A DNA stretch of 64,000 nucleotides from Ruminococcus sp. (GCA_031262495.1 JAISHV010000084.1:1-64000); one strand, 5' to 3'; shown: positions 24,106 to 32,863, numbered from the stretch's first letter. The notes: generated from the letters alone by a model not told the origin. Numbers and translations: made by a program.

Positions 24106-25203
24106 ATGAATTTATCCGCTCCTTGTCATTTTGGGCTTGAGAGTGTGCTCAAATATGAACTGAAAAAAATTAACGCCGAAAACATCAGCGCACACGACGG
24201 GCGTGTTGATTTCACAGGGGATTTTGAAACTGTCGCTAAAGCGAATGTAAATTGTTCTGTCGCAGAGCGTATACGTATTTGTTTAGGTGAATTTTACGCT
24301 AAAAGCTTTTCTGAATTTATTGAAGAATGTGACCAAATCAGATGGGAAGATTTTATCGGGCGTAATGATAAATTTCCGGTAAAAGGTTCAGCCCTCGACT
24401 GTGAAATTACATCAATCCCCCGACTTCAAGCTACCGTAAAAAAATCTGCCGTAAACCGCTTGAAATCTGTGTATAACGTAAATTTTTGCGAAGAAACAGA
24501 TGCTCTTTTTCAGATAGAGTTTTCGGGCTTGAAAAATACTTACCGTATTTATATTGACACCACGGGCGCGGGGCTTCACAAGCGCGGATATCGTCCGTCG
24601 GCTAATACCGCCCCCATAAAAGAAACGTTAGCGGCGGGGATAGCCGATATTGCACGTGTGAAGTACGAAAACTCTGTTACCGATCCGTTTTGCGGTTCGG
24701 GGACTTTGCTCATTGAGTCGGTTTATAAGGCTTTGAATATTGCCCCGGGTTTGCGGCGAAAATTCACTGCCGAAAGCTGGACTCACCTTAACAGCCCCGA
24801 GATTTGGGATTCTGTACGTTCTGATGCAAAGGCAAAAATAAACAAGGACAAAGATTTCACCGCCTACGGGTATGATATTGACCCCGAAGCGGTTGAACTT
24901 ACCATAAAAAACGCCGAGCGCGCCGGTATACGAAAACGCATTATCGTAAAATGCGCGGATATCAGGAAAGGCGAATTCCCCCAAAACGGTATAATTCTTA
25001 CGAACCCGCCCTACGGCGAACGTATGCTTGACCTAAAAGAGGCGGAGGAACTCTACCGCGTTATGGGACAAAAGTTTTCGCCCCCCGCCGCTGTAATTTC
25101 GCCCCATGAAGACTTTGAGAAATTCTACGGCGTACGGGCTTCTAAAAAGCGAAAACTCTATAACGGTATGATTAAGTGTAATTTGTATTTATATAACAAT
25201 TGA
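24106..25203 (+). CDS. THUMP-domain class I methyltransferase (RlmL-like, 23S rRNA G-N2 type)
   Basis: A 365-residue SAM-dependent RNA methyltransferase. It opens with NLSAPCHFGLESVLKYELKK, the usual N-terminus of RlmL-type enzymes, followed by a THUMP RNA-binding domain (about 45-150). The catalytic domain has DPFCGSGTLLIES (motif I) and ILTNPPYGERM (the NPPY catalytic motif). The C-terminal KLYNGMIKCNLY is also typical. The frame is open back to 23992, but that region is upstream of the promoter and inside family C, so ATG 24106 (or 24100) is chosen. Expected target is the 23S rRNA guanine N2 position, by homology. Confidence 0.87.
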   Translation: MNLSAPCHFGLESVLKYELKKINAENISAHDGRVDFTGDFETVAKANVNCSVAERIRICLGEFYAKSFSEFIEECDQIRWEDFIGRNDKFPVKGSALDCEITSIPRLQATVKKSAVNRLKSVYNVNFCEETDALFQIEFSGLKNTYRIYIDTTGAGLHKRGYRPSANTAPIKETLAAGIADIARVKYENSVTDPFCGSGTLLIESVYKALNIAPGLRRKFTAESWTHLNSPEIWDSVRSDAKAKINKDKDFTAYGYDIDPEAVELTIKNAERAGIRKRIIVKCADIRKGEFPQNGIILTNPPYGERMLDLKEAEELYRVMGQKFSPPAAVISPHEDFEKFYGVRASKKRKLYNGMIKCNLYLYNN

Positions 25204-25293
25204 AAAGAAAATTTAAATTAAATTAAATTCTATTCAGTATTACAGTTTGGCATTTTCGCGTGCTGTAAGAGAATAGAACACGAAAATGAAAAG

Positions 25294-25953
25294 ATGTTTA
25301 TAGTAATAGACGGCTTGGACGGAAGCGGGAAATCATCTGTCGCGGCAAAACTCCTGAATAGTTTGCCCGATGCCGAAGCTCTCGAATTTCCGCGATATAA
25401 AAATAAGTCCTCCGCCCTTGTGAAAATGTATTTAGGCGGCGAAATTACCGCCGACCCCAAAGACATAACCCCCTATGCCGCCGCGTCAATGTTTGCTCTT
25501 GACCGCTATATCAGCTTCAAAACAGGCGACTGGGCGACAACCAATGAAAAGCTTTACATTTCGGATCGCTATGTTTCGAGTAATATTATATATCAAATGA
25601 CGAAACTTCCGCCGCGTGAGCGAGAGGCGTTTGCGTTGTGGCTTTATGACTTTGAGTTTAATAAACTCGGTCTCCCGAAACCCGATTTGACGATTTATTT
25701 AGACCAGCTGCCCTCTCTTTCTCAAAAGTTCCTTGAACAGAGGTATAAATTAAGCGGCGGCGCAAAGGATATTCATGAGAGTGACACAGAGTTTTTGACA
25801 CATTGCCGTACAGAAATTTTAAAAATATTACCGACGCTCGGTTGGACAAAGATAGAATGTTTTGAGGGTGAAACACCGAAAACACTCAAGCAAATTACCG
25901 CCGAAGTCAGAGCAGAGTTAGAAAAATGCTTGAATTCAGAACCATTAAATTAA
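25294..25953 (+). CDS. tmk: Thymidylate kinase
   Basis: A 219-residue dTMP kinase (dTMP to dTDP). The P-loop GLDGSGKSS is at 7-15, FPRY at about 32-35 is the DR/PRY base-site region, and LDRYISF and YISDRYVSSN provide the DRY-type motif. A LID-like segment contains LEQRYKLSGG. It belongs to the FPRY-type subgroup. The 3' end overlaps the next gene by 28 bp, so the two are probably cotranscribed. Confidence 0.88.
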   Translation: MFIVIDGLDGSGKSSVAAKLLNSLPDAEALEFPRYKNKSSALVKMYLGGEITADPKDITPYAAASMFALDRYISFKTGDWATTNEKLYISDRYVSSNIIYQMTKLPPREREAFALWLYDFEFNKLGLPKPDLTIYLDQLPSLSQKFLEQRYKLSGGAKDIHESDTEFLTHCRTEILKILPTLGWTKIECFEGETPKTLKQITAEVRAELEKCLNSEPLN

Positions 25954-26810
25954 ACGACCGCGAAAGAATAAACGAAATCCTCCGTATGAGCGATTTCCGC
26001 GGCTGTGAATATACTTTCGCAAACAACATGGCATGGCGCAGAAAATCACATTCAAAGATATGTATATACAAAGATTTTTACATTTGCGGCGCGTGTGAGC
26101 CTGAGATTGTATTTTGTTTCCCTGCGGGGAAAGGCGACTATAAAGGAATCTTCGATGAACTCAAAAAATTCAGCGAGAGCCATAATCAAACCCTCAAAAT
26201 AAGCGGCGTGTTAGATAGTCAGCTTCATATCTTTGAAGAAAGTTACCCCGGGATGTTTGACGTAAAAAGCTTTGACGCAGATTATGACTATATCTATAAC
26301 GCAGAACAGTTCCGCAGCTTTTCGGGTAAAAAATTTCACAGTAAAAGAAATCACATAGCACAATTTGAAAAGCGTTATTCGTACCAACTGACAGAAATTA
26401 CGGAAAATGATTTTGATGATTGTATTGAATTTGCGACGAATTGTTATAATGATGCTGACGGGTATATGGATAATTCTGCTGTTTTTGAGCAGTATGCTAT
26501 AAATACATTCTTTTATCATTTTGATAAATTAGGGTTAAAGGGTGCTGTTTTGCGGGTTGACGGTGAAACTGTGGCATTTTCGATAGGCGAGCGGATAAAT
26601 TCCGACACATTCGGGGTTCATATAGAGAAGGCAAATACGGCTTACCACGGGGCATATACGGTTATAGCGAACGGATTCGCAAAGCTTTCGGCAGAAGATT
26701 TTAAATATATAAACCGCGAAGAAGACCTCGGCATTGAGGGACTCCGCAAAAGCAAGAAGTCGTATTATCCGGAGAAGCTGCTTAAAAAGAATGTGGTAAT
26801 TTTTAAATGA
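25926..26810 (+). CDS. DUF2156 / phosphatidylglycerol lysyltransferase-domain protein
   Basis: A 294-residue protein of the DUF2156 group (GNAT-like fold shared with the soluble part of MprF). Recognisable are MSDFRGCEYTFANNMAWR at about 19-36, GKKFHSKRNHIAQFEKRY near 135-152, and YINREEDLGIEGLRKSKKSYYPEKL at the end. It has no MprF membrane domain, so it may aminoacylate or acylate a small soluble substrate. The substrate is unknown. It starts inside tmk. Confidence 0.82.
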   Translation: MLEFRTIKLNDRERINEILRMSDFRGCEYTFANNMAWRRKSHSKICIYKDFYICGACEPEIVFCFPAGKGDYKGIFDELKKFSESHNQTLKISGVLDSQLHIFEESYPGMFDVKSFDADYDYIYNAEQFRSFSGKKFHSKRNHIAQFEKRYSYQLTEITENDFDDCIEFATNCYNDADGYMDNSAVFEQYAINTFFYHFDKLGLKGAVLRVDGETVAFSIGERINSDTFGVHIEKANTAYHGAYTVIANGFAKLSAEDFKYINREEDLGIEGLRKSKKSYYPEKLLKKNVVIFK

Positions 26811-26888
26811 ACACAGCAGACAGATGATAATTTCTGTTTTCGTGTTTAAACGTTTGTGTAAAAAATTCCTAAAAATTTTTAATAACTA

Positions 26889-26917
26889 TTGCATTTAAAA
26901 TAAAATTGTGATAGAAT
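26889..26917 (+). promoter_or_regulatory. Promoter for cellobiose phosphorylase
   Basis: TTGCAT (26889-26894), a 17-bp spacer and TAGAAT (26912-26917). Confidence 0.75.
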
Positions 26918-26925
26918 ATAATTAA

Positions 26926-26939
26926 TGAAAACGATAACA
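26926..26939. promoter_or_regulatory. Catabolite-responsive element (cre)
   Basis: TGAAAACGATAACA fits the CcpA cre consensus TGWAANCGNTNWCA at every position. It starts nine bases downstream of the -10 box, over the transcription start, a classical place for CcpA repression. Confidence 0.8.
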
Positions 26940-26973
26940 TAAAGATGTTATAAAAATAAAGGAGCGTAAAATT

Positions 26974-29370
26974 ATGCAGTACGGACATTTTGACCTTGAG
27001 AACAAGGAATACGTAATCACCAGACCCGACACACCGGCACCTTGGGCAAACTATCTCGGCTCACCCGAATACGGCGCGATTATTTCAAATAATGCGGCGG
27101 GCTATAGCTTCGTAAAATCGGGAGCAAACGGACGGCATATCCGCTATAGGTTCAACACAAATATTGCCTTACCCGGACGCTATATCTATATCAAGGACTT
27201 AGACGACTATGACTATTGGTCGGCATCGTGGCAGCCTGTAGGCAAACCCCTCTCGGAATATAAGTCAGAATGCCGCCATGGTACAGCGTATACGGTTATA
27301 TCCTCCGAATACGCAGGGATTAAGACGGAGACTGATTATTATGTACCTATCGGTGCTACTCATGAAATTTGGCGTCTTAAAATTACAAACAAATCCGAAA
27401 CTTCAAGAAAACTGAATGTAACAGGCTTTGTTGAATTCACATCCGATAACAACTACGAACAAGATGGGGTAAATCTCCAGTATACCCAGTTTATCACCCG
27501 CACAACATTTGAAAAGAATAAAATCTTACAGCATATAAATGAAAACAGCGGCAGAGATGCGTCAGGCAGTAACCACCGCGAACGTTTCTTAGGTGTTGTA
27601 GGTGAGCCTGTCAACGGTTATTGCGGCGACTTAAACAGCTTTATCGGTTCATACAGAGGCTACGAAAACCCGATAGGGATTGAAGAAGGCTGCAAGAATG
27701 AGCTCAATTACAACGGCAACGCTTGTGCCGCACTTCAATCAACAATAATTATCGAGCCCGGCGAAACTAAACAGCTCATTTACGTTTTAGGACAAAAAGA
27801 TAATAAATCCGCTGATGAAATTTTGGCTAAATACGAAAAGTGCTCCGCAGTAGATGATGAAATCTGTGCTCTGAAAAAATTCTGGCACGGTAAACTCAAA
27901 AACCTTGAAGTAAAAACCCCTGACGAAGCATTTAACAATATGATTAATGTGTGGAATGCTTATCAGTGTTTTATTACGTTTATTTGGAGCAGAGCGGCAT
28001 CGCTTATTTACTGCGGACTCCGTAACGGTTACGGATATAGAGATACGGTTCAGGATATTCAGGGTATTATTCACCTTGACCCGGAACTTGCACTTGAGAA
28101 GATTCGCTTTATGATTTCGGCTCAGGTTGATAACGGCGGCGGATTACCGCTTGTAAAATTTGACCATAAAGCAGGTTTTGAAGATACACCCGACCAGCCG
28201 AGTTATGTTCAGGCGACAGGACACCCGTCATATCGTGCGGATGATGCACTGTGGCTGTTCCCGACGATTGTTAAGTATATCGGTGAAACAGGGAACGAAG
28301 CGTTCCTTGATGAAGTTATCGTGTATGCAAACGGCGGCGAAGACACGGTTTATAACCATTTAAAACGTGCTATTACGTTCTCTATGGAACGCCTCGGCGC
28401 ACACAATATGCCCGCAGGGCTTCACGCTGACTGGAATGACTGTCTGCGTTTGGGCGCAAAGGGTGAATCCACGTTCGTGGCATTCCAGCTTTATTATGCG
28501 ATGAACGTAATAAAGGATTACGCTACGCAGAAAAACGACAGTGCTTATATCGCGTATATCAATGATGAAGAAGCGAAACTCAAAGCGGCATTAGATGCTT
28601 GTTGGAACGAAGACCGCTTTATTCGCGGCATCAGAGAAGACGGCGTAGAAGTAGGCAACCGCGCTGACCCCGAAGCTTCTATGTGGCTCAACCCGCAGTC
28701 ATGGTCGGTAATTTCCGGATTTGCGACACCTGAACAAGCTGACAAGGCACTCGGTTCTGTTAATGAAATCTTAAATACGCCTTATGGTGTAAAACTCCTT
28801 GAACCGCCGTATGTTGACCATTATTTCAACGGCGCATTAATGCATATCTTCAACCCCGATACAAAAGAGAACGGCGGTATCTTCTCGCAGTCACAAGGTT
28901 GGATTATCTTAGCAGAATCCCTTTTGGGGCATGGCGACAGAGCGTTTAAGTATTTCCGCGAGAGTTCACCGGCGGCAATGAATGAAAAGGCTGAAATCCG
29001 TATTATTGAGCCGTATGCTCACGGACAATTCACCGAATCAACCCGCAGCAGCTTCGCAGGGCGCAGTCACGTGCATTGGCTGACAGGCACGGCTTCAACG
29101 GTTATGGTAGGCTGTGTAGAAGGTATTTTGGGCTTCCGCCCCGATACAAACGGCTTAAAACTGTCACCGGCGACACCTTCCGACTGGGAAGGCTACACCG
29201 CGACAAAGATTTTCAGAGGCAAAAAACTCGAAATCACATTCAAAAACCCGAACAAAAAACAAGGCGCAGACAAAGACTCAATCCTTATTGTAAACGGGGA
29301 GAAATTAGAAAACCTCTATATTCCGGCAAGCAAATTAGCTGATGTAAACACAGTGGAATTAACATTCTAA
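26974..29370 (+). CDS. Cellobiose phosphorylase (GH94)
   Basis: A 798-residue GH94 enzyme: cellobiose plus phosphate to glucose-1-phosphate plus glucose, in the cytoplasm. It opens with MQYGHFDLENKEYVITRPDT and has the beta-sandwich N-domain, then an (alpha/alpha)6 barrel. The catalytic acid is expected in HADWND, residues 484-489 (probably Asp489). EPYAHGQF, ARGSxHVHWLTG-like (AGRSHVHWLTGTAS) and LGFRPDTNGLKLSP near the C-terminus are family hallmarks. Length fits cellobiose phosphorylases (about 810-820). Strong SD (aaaggag). It is monocistronic between a cre-controlled promoter and a terminator. Confidence 0.94.
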   Translation: MQYGHFDLENKEYVITRPDTPAPWANYLGSPEYGAIISNNAAGYSFVKSGANGRHIRYRFNTNIALPGRYIYIKDLDDYDYWSASWQPVGKPLSEYKSECRHGTAYTVISSEYAGIKTETDYYVPIGATHEIWRLKITNKSETSRKLNVTGFVEFTSDNNYEQDGVNLQYTQFITRTTFEKNKILQHINENSGRDASGSNHRERFLGVVGEPVNGYCGDLNSFIGSYRGYENPIGIEEGCKNELNYNGNACAALQSTIIIEPGETKQLIYVLGQKDNKSADEILAKYEKCSAVDDEICALKKFWHGKLKNLEVKTPDEAFNNMINVWNAYQCFITFIWSRAASLIYCGLRNGYGYRDTVQDIQGIIHLDPELALEKIRFMISAQVDNGGGLPLVKFDHKAGFEDTPDQPSYVQATGHPSYRADDALWLFPTIVKYIGETGNEAFLDEVIVYANGGEDTVYNHLKRAITFSMERLGAHNMPAGLHADWNDCLRLGAKGESTFVAFQLYYAMNVIKDYATQKNDSAYIAYINDEEAKLKAALDACWNEDRFIRGIREDGVEVGNRADPEASMWLNPQSWSVISGFATPEQADKALGSVNEILNTPYGVKLLEPPYVDHYFNGALMHIFNPDTKENGGIFSQSQGWIILAESLLGHGDRAFKYFRESSPAAMNEKAEIRIIEPYAHGQFTESTRSSFAGRSHVHWLTGTASTVMVGCVEGILGFRPDTNGLKLSPATPSDWEGYTATKIFRGKKLEITFKNPNKKQGADKDSILIVNGEKLENLYIPASKLADVNTVELTF

Positions 29371-29398
29371 GAATACAGATTACAGATTACAGATAACG

Positions 29399-29435
29399 AA
29401 CGCCCGGTTTTTAACGAAAATCGGGCGTTATTTTT
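29399..29435 (+). terminator. Intrinsic terminator after cellobiose phosphorylase
   Basis: Thirteen-pair stem aacgcccggtttt / aaaatcgggcgtt with loop taacg, then TTTTT. Its sequence strongly resembles the terminator after the GH3 gene. Confidence 0.88.
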
Positions 29436-29574
29436 GTAGGGGCGGGCGCCCTCGCCCGCCCGCACATCATTAATCACGTTCTTGCAGTTAATAAACAAAA
29501 ATGCGAAAAATTTGTTTTTATCTTATAATTGTGACGTTTTTGAATATACGGGCGGGCGGGGCGCCCGCCCCTAC
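29435..29574. repeat. Family B MITE-like element (copy B3)
   Basis: A 140-bp unit with GC-rich terminal inverted repeats (tgtaggggcgggcg... / ...gcgcccgcccctac) and an AT-rich core with the shared gttaataaacaaaaa. Its first T residues merge with the terminator T-run. Confidence 0.85.
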
Positions 29575-29782
29575 TACCAAGTACCAACTAAAACTTGACA
29601 TATAGATTTTATGATTTTGTGGTTTACGGGGCGATTGCCATCTCCCCCTACAGTAGGTGCGGATGGCAATCCGCCCGCAAAACGCCAATTGTCAAGTTTT
29701 AGATTTTACAAGGTGCTACAATGACATTCATATTGACATTCAACGTGACATTCACTCTGTCCTCTGACTTCTGTCCTCTGTG
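29575..29782. repeat. Remaining repeat DNA before cdd
   Basis: A nested inverted repeat (ctaaaacttgacat near 29588 against tgtcaagttttag near 29690) encloses a GC-rich gattgccatc / gatggcaatc hairpin. Then come gacattc units and heptamer-type ctctgacttctgt units. No gene is seen in the 495-bp gap between cellobiose phosphorylase and cdd. Confidence 0.7.
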
Positions 29783-29811
29783 TTGACATTTTACGTTTAA
29801 TTGTATATAAT
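29783..29811 (+). promoter_or_regulatory. Perfect consensus SigA promoter for cdd
   Basis: TTGACA (29783-29788), a 17-bp spacer and TATAAT (29806-29811). The TTGACA is the end of the ctctgtgttgacatt repeat motif, so repeat DNA appears to supply the -35 box. Confidence 0.85.
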
Positions 29812-29865
29812 GTAAGGTAAGCAACGAAAAATTCAAAGAAAGGTGCTCTGTTTTGGTGCTCTGGT

Positions 29866-30255
29866 ATGGCTACATATAATGCTTTCCAATTATTGAAAAT
29901 AGCAAAAGAACAGGTTAAATATTCTTATTCGCCCTATTCAAATTTCGCTGTCGGGGCGGCTCTGCTTGGGAAAGACGGGAATATCTACACCGGCTGTAAT
30001 GTCGAAAACGCCGCATACGGTGCTTGTATTTGCGCTGAGCGGACGGCTGTTGTAAAGGCTGTTTCACGCGGTTGCCGGGAATTCACGGCTATAGCTATTG
30101 TTTCGGGCAAAGGCGGTATTACCGTGCCTTGCGGGACGTGCAGACAATTTTTGGCGGAATTTTCCCCTGACCTCACTATTATTTTAGAGGATGCCTCAGG
30201 GAAACCTATTACCCATAAATTAACAGAACTGCTTCCGAATTCGTTTAAATTGTAA
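29866..30255 (+). CDS. cdd: Cytidine deaminase
   Basis: A 129-residue zinc enzyme deaminating cytidine and deoxycytidine to uridine nucleosides (pyrimidine salvage). Zinc ligands and catalytic Glu are visible: Cys56-Ala-Glu58 in CICAERTA and Cys89/Cys92 in PCGTCRQ, offset by three from the B. subtilis enzyme. NVENAAYG at 45-52 binds the ribose. The SD (aaaggtg) is about 20 bases from the ATG. A duplicated ggtgctctg lies between them, suggesting a small tandem insertion that lengthened the spacing. Confidence 0.95.
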   Translation: MATYNAFQLLKIAKEQVKYSYSPYSNFAVGAALLGKDGNIYTGCNVENAAYGACICAERTAVVKAVSRGCREFTAIAIVSGKGGITVPCGTCRQFLAEFSPDLTIILEDASGKPITHKLTELLPNSFKL

Positions 30256-30258
30256 TAA

Positions 30259-30272
30259 TTTACATATGTAAA
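30259..30272. promoter_or_regulatory. Perfect 14-bp palindrome
   Basis: TTTACATATGTAAA just after cdd and 53 bp upstream of the next promoter. A possible operator, otherwise unexplained. Confidence 0.4.
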
Positions 30273-30324
30273 ACATAATTACTCTACAGACTGTAAATTT
30301 TTATTGAACATTTTAAAAAAAGCA

Positions 30325-30353
30325 TTGCAAAATACGCAAAATTATGGTACAAT
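30325..30353 (+). promoter_or_regulatory. SigA-type promoter for the 38-aa ORF and flippase
   Basis: TTGCAA (30325-30330), a 17-bp spacer and TACAAT (30348-30353). Confidence 0.75.
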
Positions 30354-30370
30354 AAAGTCGGTGAAAATCT

Positions 30371-30487
30371 ATGAAAATAATATATCGGATACTTTGGGTA
30401 ACAGCGGTAATTTTCGGCGGTTTATCTGCTGTAAAAATTGCCCTTGAGATTATGGAACGTGACGGAAAGAAATACATCGACGTCTGA
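30371..30487 (+). CDS. 38-aa single-pass membrane peptide
   Basis: A short ORF beginning MKIIYRILWVTAVIFGGLSA and ending KKYIDV. One TM helix (about 5-26) is followed by a charged tail. It has a good promoter 17 bp upstream and a ggtga SD. Nothing is known of its role. It precedes the flippase gene and could be cotranscribed. Confidence 0.55.
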   Translation: MKIIYRILWVTAVIFGGLSAVKIALEIMERDGKKYIDV

Positions 30488-30510
30488 CCGGGTGCGGAAT
30501 TCAGCAAGCG

Positions 30511-30564
30511 GTGCGGGTTTGTGCGGCGGTGCGGGTTTGCGCAGCAGTGCGGGTTTGCGCGGCG
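30511..30564 (+). repeat. Three tandem 18-bp GC-rich units
   Basis: gtgcgggtttgtgcggcg, gtgcgggtttgcgcagca and gtgcgggtttgcgcggcg in exact tandem, with degenerate half-units on both sides. Much more GC-rich than the neighbourhood. It lies in the leader of the flippase gene. Confidence 0.85.
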
Positions 30565-30634
30565 GTGCAGTGCTTCGGGGCTGTGCGGTGTTTCGTATAC
30601 AAAAGTGTTTTACAACGGAGGAATTAATAAAGAT

Positions 30635-32044
30635 ATGAACCCCTCCGCTGATAAATATAAAAAACTCTTCTCTAACACGGCGATAATGGCGATAGGCTCA
30701 TTCGGCGCGAAAATCCTGAGCTTTTTTCTGTTACGTCTGTATACAGGTGTTTTAACGGAAGCCGAATACGGTATAGCAGACCTTATTTATCAGACTGTAA
30801 ATATACTTTACCCTATTTTGACCGTATCTATGGCAGATGCCGTGATACGTTTCGGGCTTGACCGCGGCTACAGCAACAAGCGCGTCTTTTCAAACGCCCT
30901 TTTTGTAAGTTTTTCGGGACTTACCCTCTTTGCCTTTGTTACGCCGGCTCTCGGCAAGATAGAGGAATTTACGGGGCTTCTCATTTATCTTTATCTGAGT
31001 TGTTTCTTTTCCTGTCTGCGTCAGGTTACGGCAATATTCGTGCGTTCGGCGGGTATGGTAAAACTCTTCGCCGCTGACGGAATTTTAGCTACTGTAACTA
31101 TTGTTATCGGCAATGTAGCCTTTTTAGTCGGGCTGAACCTCGGCGTAAAAGGGTATCTGCTTTCTATTATACTATCCGACTTCTGCTCGATACTGTTTTT
31201 GTTTTTTGTCGGGAACCTTAAAAGATTCATTGACTTTAAACGTATAAACGGCAAGATTTTAGGGCGGATGATTAGGTATTCACTGCCCCTTGTACCGACG
31301 TATGTTTTGTGGTGGATAACCTCGGCATCAGACCGCTTTTTCGTAATATATTATATCGGCGAAACGCAAAACGGCGTTTATTCAGCCGCATATAAAATCC
31401 CGACTCTGCTGATGATATTCACAAACCTGTTTTTTCAGGCGTGGCAGATGTCGGCTATCGAAAACAAAGACGACAAAGAGCTTGCCGATTTTTACGGCAA
31501 AATCTATAATTCATATATTTCGCTGTTATTCTTAGCTTGCTGCGGGCTTGTGATGATTGCACAGCCGCTTTCTGACATTATGCTTGACACATCAAAAGAG
31601 TTCGCGGAGAGTTACCTCTATACCGCTCCGCTTATTTTGGCAACAGCGTTTCAATGCGGCTGTCAGTTTTTATCAAGCGTTTATAACCTCAAAAAGAAAT
31701 CCGTAAATTCCTGTCTTACAGCCCTTTGCGCGGCGGGGATGAATATTCTCTTGAATTTCTTATTCATACCGCGTTTCGGCGTAATGGGGGCGGCGGCGGC
31801 GACTGTATGTGCTTATGCCGTATGCTTTATCGTGAGACTCATTGACACCACGCGAATGGTTCATTTTAAACCGCAGAATTTCCGTACATTTATCAATACG
31901 ATAATTACCGTCGGTTCGGTACTTATTTGCATTTCTGTTTCGCATAATAAAATATTATGGCTTGCGGCGGTGTTTGCCGTTTGTCTGATAGTTAATATTT
32001 CACCGCTCCTCCGAACATTCAGAAAGATAATTAAACGCGTTTGA
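30635..32044 (+). CDS. Polysaccharide-type flippase (MATE/Wzx superfamily)
   Basis: A 469-residue, 12-14 TM protein with the RfbX/MurJ-like beginning FSNTAIMAIGSFGAKILSFFLLRLYTGVLTEAEYGIADL. It is expected to flip lipid-linked oligosaccharides across the membrane. The start is placed at ATG 30635, with ggagg upstream. The frame stays open back to 30521, but that extension is merely the translated 18-bp GC repeat and has no SD. The stop overlaps the next gene's TTG start (TTGA). No glycosyltransferase neighbours, so the lipid-linked substrate is unknown. Confidence 0.85.
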   Translation: MNPSADKYKKLFSNTAIMAIGSFGAKILSFFLLRLYTGVLTEAEYGIADLIYQTVNILYPILTVSMADAVIRFGLDRGYSNKRVFSNALFVSFSGLTLFAFVTPALGKIEEFTGLLIYLYLSCFFSCLRQVTAIFVRSAGMVKLFAADGILATVTIVIGNVAFLVGLNLGVKGYLLSIILSDFCSILFLFFVGNLKRFIDFKRINGKILGRMIRYSLPLVPTYVLWWITSASDRFFVIYYIGETQNGVYSAAYKIPTLLMIFTNLFFQAWQMSAIENKDDKELADFYGKIYNSYISLLFLACCGLVMIAQPLSDIMLDTSKEFAESYLYTAPLILATAFQCGCQFLSSVYNLKKKSVNSCLTALCAAGMNILLNFLFIPRFGVMGAAAATVCAYAVCFIVRLIDTTRMVHFKPQNFRTFINTIITVGSVLICISVSHNKILWLAAVFAVCLIVNISPLLRTFRKIIKRV

Positions 32045-32709
32045 CCGCTCTCAAAAAATCCAAAAAGGAGAAGCACTTAAAGCTTGCTTTGTGTGTTGCT
32101 GAAAAAATGAAAGTTACAAAAGAAGAAAAAGCAAAAATGATTACGCTCCAGAACATCTTGTTTAACTCAAACGAAACCCAGCTGATGGTTTCGCCGGAGT
32201 TTTTGAATGATTGTGCAAAAAAATTCTTGATAAAACACCTTAAAGTGATTGATACACTGATGACAAACGTAAAAATCACAAAGACACCGCACCTCTTTTT
32301 TGGCTCATATGAACCGCTGATGGAACATTTAGATGCTTTAATCGGTATTGAAAAATATTATACTATGAAAAAGCCCCTGCCTTCTAAATTTAAGGCGGAT
32401 GTTATAGAAAACAAAAGCATCTATATGGACAATATGATTAAGCGTTATTGGCATGAAGTAAAGACCAAACAGCCTGCGGGCAGTTTTGACAGCGTTTTTG
32501 TGCGCGAATATTTTCAAAAAGCCGCTGATGATTTAATGCTCTATAAGAAGGACTTCGGCAATGACCAAATAGCACTCATAAATGTATTCTATTCTAATAT
32601 ATTTAAAAAGAATTACGGCGAAGCCGATGAAATCCCGGATGACGGTAAAATTCACGAGGATAATTTCGATGAAGTAACTCCCGATAATTTGGAAATACCG
32701 CATATCTGA
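32041..32709 (+). CDS. Hypothetical protein, helical, cytoplasmic
   Basis: A 222-residue protein if TTG 32041 is the start (overlapping the flippase stop). ATG at 32107 (MKVTKEEKAKM) is an alternative. It is Lys-rich, predicted mostly alpha-helical, and has an acidic C-terminal tail (DEIPDDGKIHEDNFDEVTPD). I do not recognise a family. It is followed by heptamer repeats. Confidence 0.6.
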   Translation: MTALKKSKKEKHLKLALCVAEKMKVTKEEKAKMITLQNILFNSNETQLMVSPEFLNDCAKKFLIKHLKVIDTLMTNVKITKTPHLFFGSYEPLMEHLDALIGIEKYYTMKKPLPSKFKADVIENKSIYMDNMIKRYWHEVKTKQPAGSFDSVFVREYFQKAADDLMLYKKDFGNDQIALINVFYSNIFKKNYGEADEIPDDGKIHEDNFDEVTPDNLEIPHI

Positions 32710-32710
32710 T

Positions 32711-32845
32711 TACAGAGTACAGAGCCGGAGACCGGCAACACAGAGTACAGAATACAGAATACAGAGTACAGAATGTGAATGTCGCGTTTGAATGTCGGAT
32801 GAATGTCGGAACGCGGTATCTTAGAAAAATGCATAAATACATAAA
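32711..32845. repeat. Heptamer arrays and gaatgtcg units
   Basis: acagagt/acagaat units (32711-32775), interrupted by gccggagaccggc, then gaatgtc-type units, which are the reverse complement of the gacattc array of family A. Fills the gap before the DUF4317 gene. Confidence 0.75.
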
Positions 32846-32863
32846 AGAAACTGATTTATATAA

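Noticed and set aside
30521..30634. Cys/Arg-rich N-terminal extension of the flippase
   Set aside because: It is the translation of the 18-bp GC repeat, has no SD, and flippases start directly before the first TM helix.
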